Origin: Rhodanobacteraceae bacterium
GTDB lineage: Bacteria > Pseudomonadota > Gammaproteobacteria > Xanthomonadales > Rhodanobacteraceae
Length of the DNA stretch: 8,761 nucleotides
Direction: 5' to 3'
Assembly (NCBI GenBank): GCA_012270595.1
Contig: JAAXIA010000168.1
Coordinates: 1 to 8,761, forward strand
In this document: piece after piece, positions 8,217 to 8,761 of the stretch
Layout of the letters: each line of letters starts with the position of its first letter
How positions within the stretch are numbered: position 1 is the first letter of the stretch
The notes under the pieces: generated by a model
Databases searched by the model: none
Seen by the model: the letters and a program-made list of their open reading frames with translations, nothing else
What the model was told of the DNA's origin: nothing
Translations under genes and position numbers: made by a program

Positions 8217-8318
8217 GACCTCCAGTAGAGGCCCCATCTTCGCTTGGCGTTGTCGGTATGCACCGGCCCGCCCTTTTGAGAGCGGGGCCGTTGCGATGGA
8301 CAAGCTATTCGCGCACGG
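8217..8318 (-). promoter_or_regulatory. Threonine-operon attenuator: competing leader helices
   Basis: Four pairings are visible in the minus-strand RNA. D: CCGTGCG (8312-8318) with CGCAACGG (8288-8295), 7 bp with one bulged A, its loop holding the leader stop codon. A: CGGCCC-c-GCTC (8280-8290) with GGGCGGGCCG (8264-8273), a GC-rich hairpin with a 6-base loop. B: GGCCCC (8284-8289) with GGGGCC (8230-8235). C: GGCCTC (8228-8233) with GAGGTC (8217-8222), a 6-bp stem covering the Shine-Dalgarno. D excludes A, B excludes A and C. A ribosome stalled on the Thr codons would leave D free to form; one that reaches the leader stop would cover the D 5' arm and favour A plus C. Hairpin A is not followed by a U-tract, so classical termination is doubtful. 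The pairings are seen; the switching is inference. Confidence 0.6.
8219..8223 (-). promoter_or_regulatory. Shine-Dalgarno of homoserine dehydrogenase
   Basis: GGAGG on the minus strand lies 6 bases before the ATG at 8212. It is the strongest ribosome binding site seen in the operon. Four of its bases fall in the 3' arm of a small hairpin (8217-8233), which could hide it. Confidence 0.7.
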
Positions 8319-8445
8319 ACACCCACCCATGGCTGGTGGTGCCAGTAGTGGTAATAATCGTGGCGGGGGAGGGCAGCCCTATGTTGCCCACAATCAAGAT
8401 TGCACTTGTGAACGAAGCGGGAAAGTGGAATAACTGCGCTGGCAT
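8305..8445 (-). CDS. Threonine operon leader peptide, Thr/Ile-rich
   Basis: This is a 46-codon ORF between a probable promoter and homoserine dehydrogenase. Residues 29-37 read TIITTTGTT, six Thr and two Ile in nine codons, followed by SHGW and a TAG stop at 8305-8307. E. coli ThrL has the same kind of Thr/Ile run, so by analogy translation of this stretch senses charged tRNA-Thr and tRNA-Ile. The peptide itself need have no function. The ATG at 8445 has no visible Shine-Dalgarno; a GTG at 8391 is a shorter alternative (28 codons). A small stem CCACC/GGTGG (8323-8327 with 8335-8339) overlaps the end of the Thr run and could act as a pause hairpin. Calling it thrL is functional analogy, not sequence homology. 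Confidence 0.68.
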   Translation of the reverse strand: MPAQLFHFPASFTSAILIVGNIGLPSPATIITTTGTTSHGWVSVRE

Positions 8446-8469
8446 GGGAAGATGCGACACGTGCGGGAG

Positions 8470-8497
8470 CCTAAAATAGACGTATAGCAATTGTCAA
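8470..8497 (-). promoter_or_regulatory. Probable threonine operon promoter
   Basis: A perfect -35 hexamer TTGACA lies at 8492-8497 on the minus strand. The -10 region is poorer: TTTAGG at 8470-8475 (16-base spacer) or TTTTAG at 8471-8476 (15-base spacer), in an AT-rich patch. Transcription would start near 8463, giving a short untranslated lead before the leader ATG at 8445. A weak -10 with a strong -35 often goes with a regulated promoter. Confidence 0.5.
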
Positions 8498-8516
8498 CGG
8501 GGTAGAGCGAAAAAAA

Positions 8517-8672
8517 TTAGTCCGCGTCTGGCTGAATGGATAACATGCATGCATAACGCCATAAAAATGCATGAAAAACGGTTTGGAAAAACGGTTTGCT
8601 AGAAGTCCGGCCACGGGCATGCAGGTTTTTTTCAAGATCATCCAGGGAGGATTGTTTTTGTGTCCTGTCCAT
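8517..8672 (-). CDS. Possible small ORF (51 codons) upstream of the thr promoter
   Basis: An ATG at 8672, or a GTG two codons earlier at 8678, opens a reading of 51 or 53 codons that ends with TAA at 8517-8519, just before the thr -35 box. The product starts hydrophilic (MDRTQKQSSLDDLEKNLHAR), has an aromatic, hydrophobic middle (PFFQTVFHAFLWRYACML) and a short acidic tail. I do not recognise it. There is no strong Shine-Dalgarno; an AGG lies a little upstream of the GTG. The balanced composition is protein-like, but length alone cannot exclude chance. Its codons run through the 13-bp tandem repeat. Confidence 0.25.
   Translation of the reverse strand: MDRTQKQSSLDDLEKNLHARGRTSSKPFFQTVFHAFLWRYACMLSIQPDAD
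8573..8598. repeat. Perfect 13-bp tandem repeat containing palindromes
   Basis: GAAAAACGGTTTG occurs twice head to tail. Each copy contains the 9-bp palindrome AAAC-G-GTTT, so two palindromic sites stand 13 bp apart, about 76 bp upstream of the thr -35 hexamer. This could be a regulator binding site, or simply slippage in an AT-rich stretch that also lies within the possible small ORF. Confidence 0.7.
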
Positions 8673-8761
8673 GCGCACAATACCTGCCGGGCATCCTAAC
8701 CTAACAAGCAGCTACTTAAGCAGCTAACATACTGGTATAAAACGACAAAACGCTAACCCTT
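8673..8761. other. AT-rich right end of window with 9-bp direct repeat
   Basis: No gene is visible. AAGCAGCTA occurs at 8706-8714 and 8718-8726, offset 12 bases, and CCTAA is doubled at 8695-8704. TATA-like bases are present near 8735-8740, but I see no -35 partner good enough to call a promoter. Confidence 0.4.

Noticed and set aside
8264..8290. Hairpin A as a standard intrinsic terminator
   Set aside because: The stem is strong but no U-tract follows in either direction, so I list it as part of the attenuator and not as a terminator.
8213..8326. A longer start of homoserine dehydrogenase at 8326
   Set aside because: It would run through the leader hairpins and has no Shine-Dalgarno; the extra Arg-rich residues look like translated leader RNA.
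1..8761. CRISPR arrays, tRNA or rRNA genes, intact insertion sequences
   Set aside because: No spaced repeat array, cloverleaf-like sequence, rRNA-like stretch or transposase motif was seen by reading both strands.

Overview
This window looks like chromosomal DNA from a gammaproteobacterium. The main genes resemble the Escherichia coli versions of tRNA nucleotidyltransferase and the threonine operon, and the threonine operon is preceded by what appears to be a leader-peptide attenuator. Base composition looks moderate, higher in GC in the housekeeping genes and lower in the secreted-protein gene and the intergenic stretches. I cannot name the genus from sequence alone.

Layout. Nearly all real genes read on the minus strand. 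At the left end is cca (129-1373), for tRNA 3'-CCA addition and repair. Just upstream of it in the same direction is a predicted exported protein (1420-3267) whose C-terminal half is seven ~50-residue repeats, most likely a seven-bladed beta-propeller. Then comes an ~815-base stretch (3268-4082) with no convincing intact gene, apart from a possible promoter for the propeller gene. One small plus-strand gene (4083-4427) encodes a coiled-coil, membrane-tailed protein of the DUF1640/CCDC90-like type.

The right half is a compact threonine operon on the minus strand: free-standing homoserine dehydrogenase (7058-8212), thrB (6018-7061) and thrC (4699-6021). Both internal junctions are ATGA stop/start overlaps. 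Together these convert aspartate semialdehyde to homoserine, O-phosphohomoserine and then threonine. The homoserine dehydrogenase resembles the C-terminal domain of ThrA but has no fused aspartokinase, which must be encoded elsewhere.

Upstream of the operon is a leader of about 250 bases: a perfect TTGACA -35 box, a 46-codon leader ORF with six Thr and two Ile codons in nine positions, and a set of mutually exclusive RNA helices. The GC-rich hairpin after the leader ORF has no U-tract, while a second small hairpin buries the Shine-Dalgarno sequence of the first structural gene. This suggests that threonine control may act on translation as well as, or instead of, transcription termination. 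It is the most interesting signal in the window. Further upstream are a possible 51-codon ORF and a perfect 13-bp tandem repeat.
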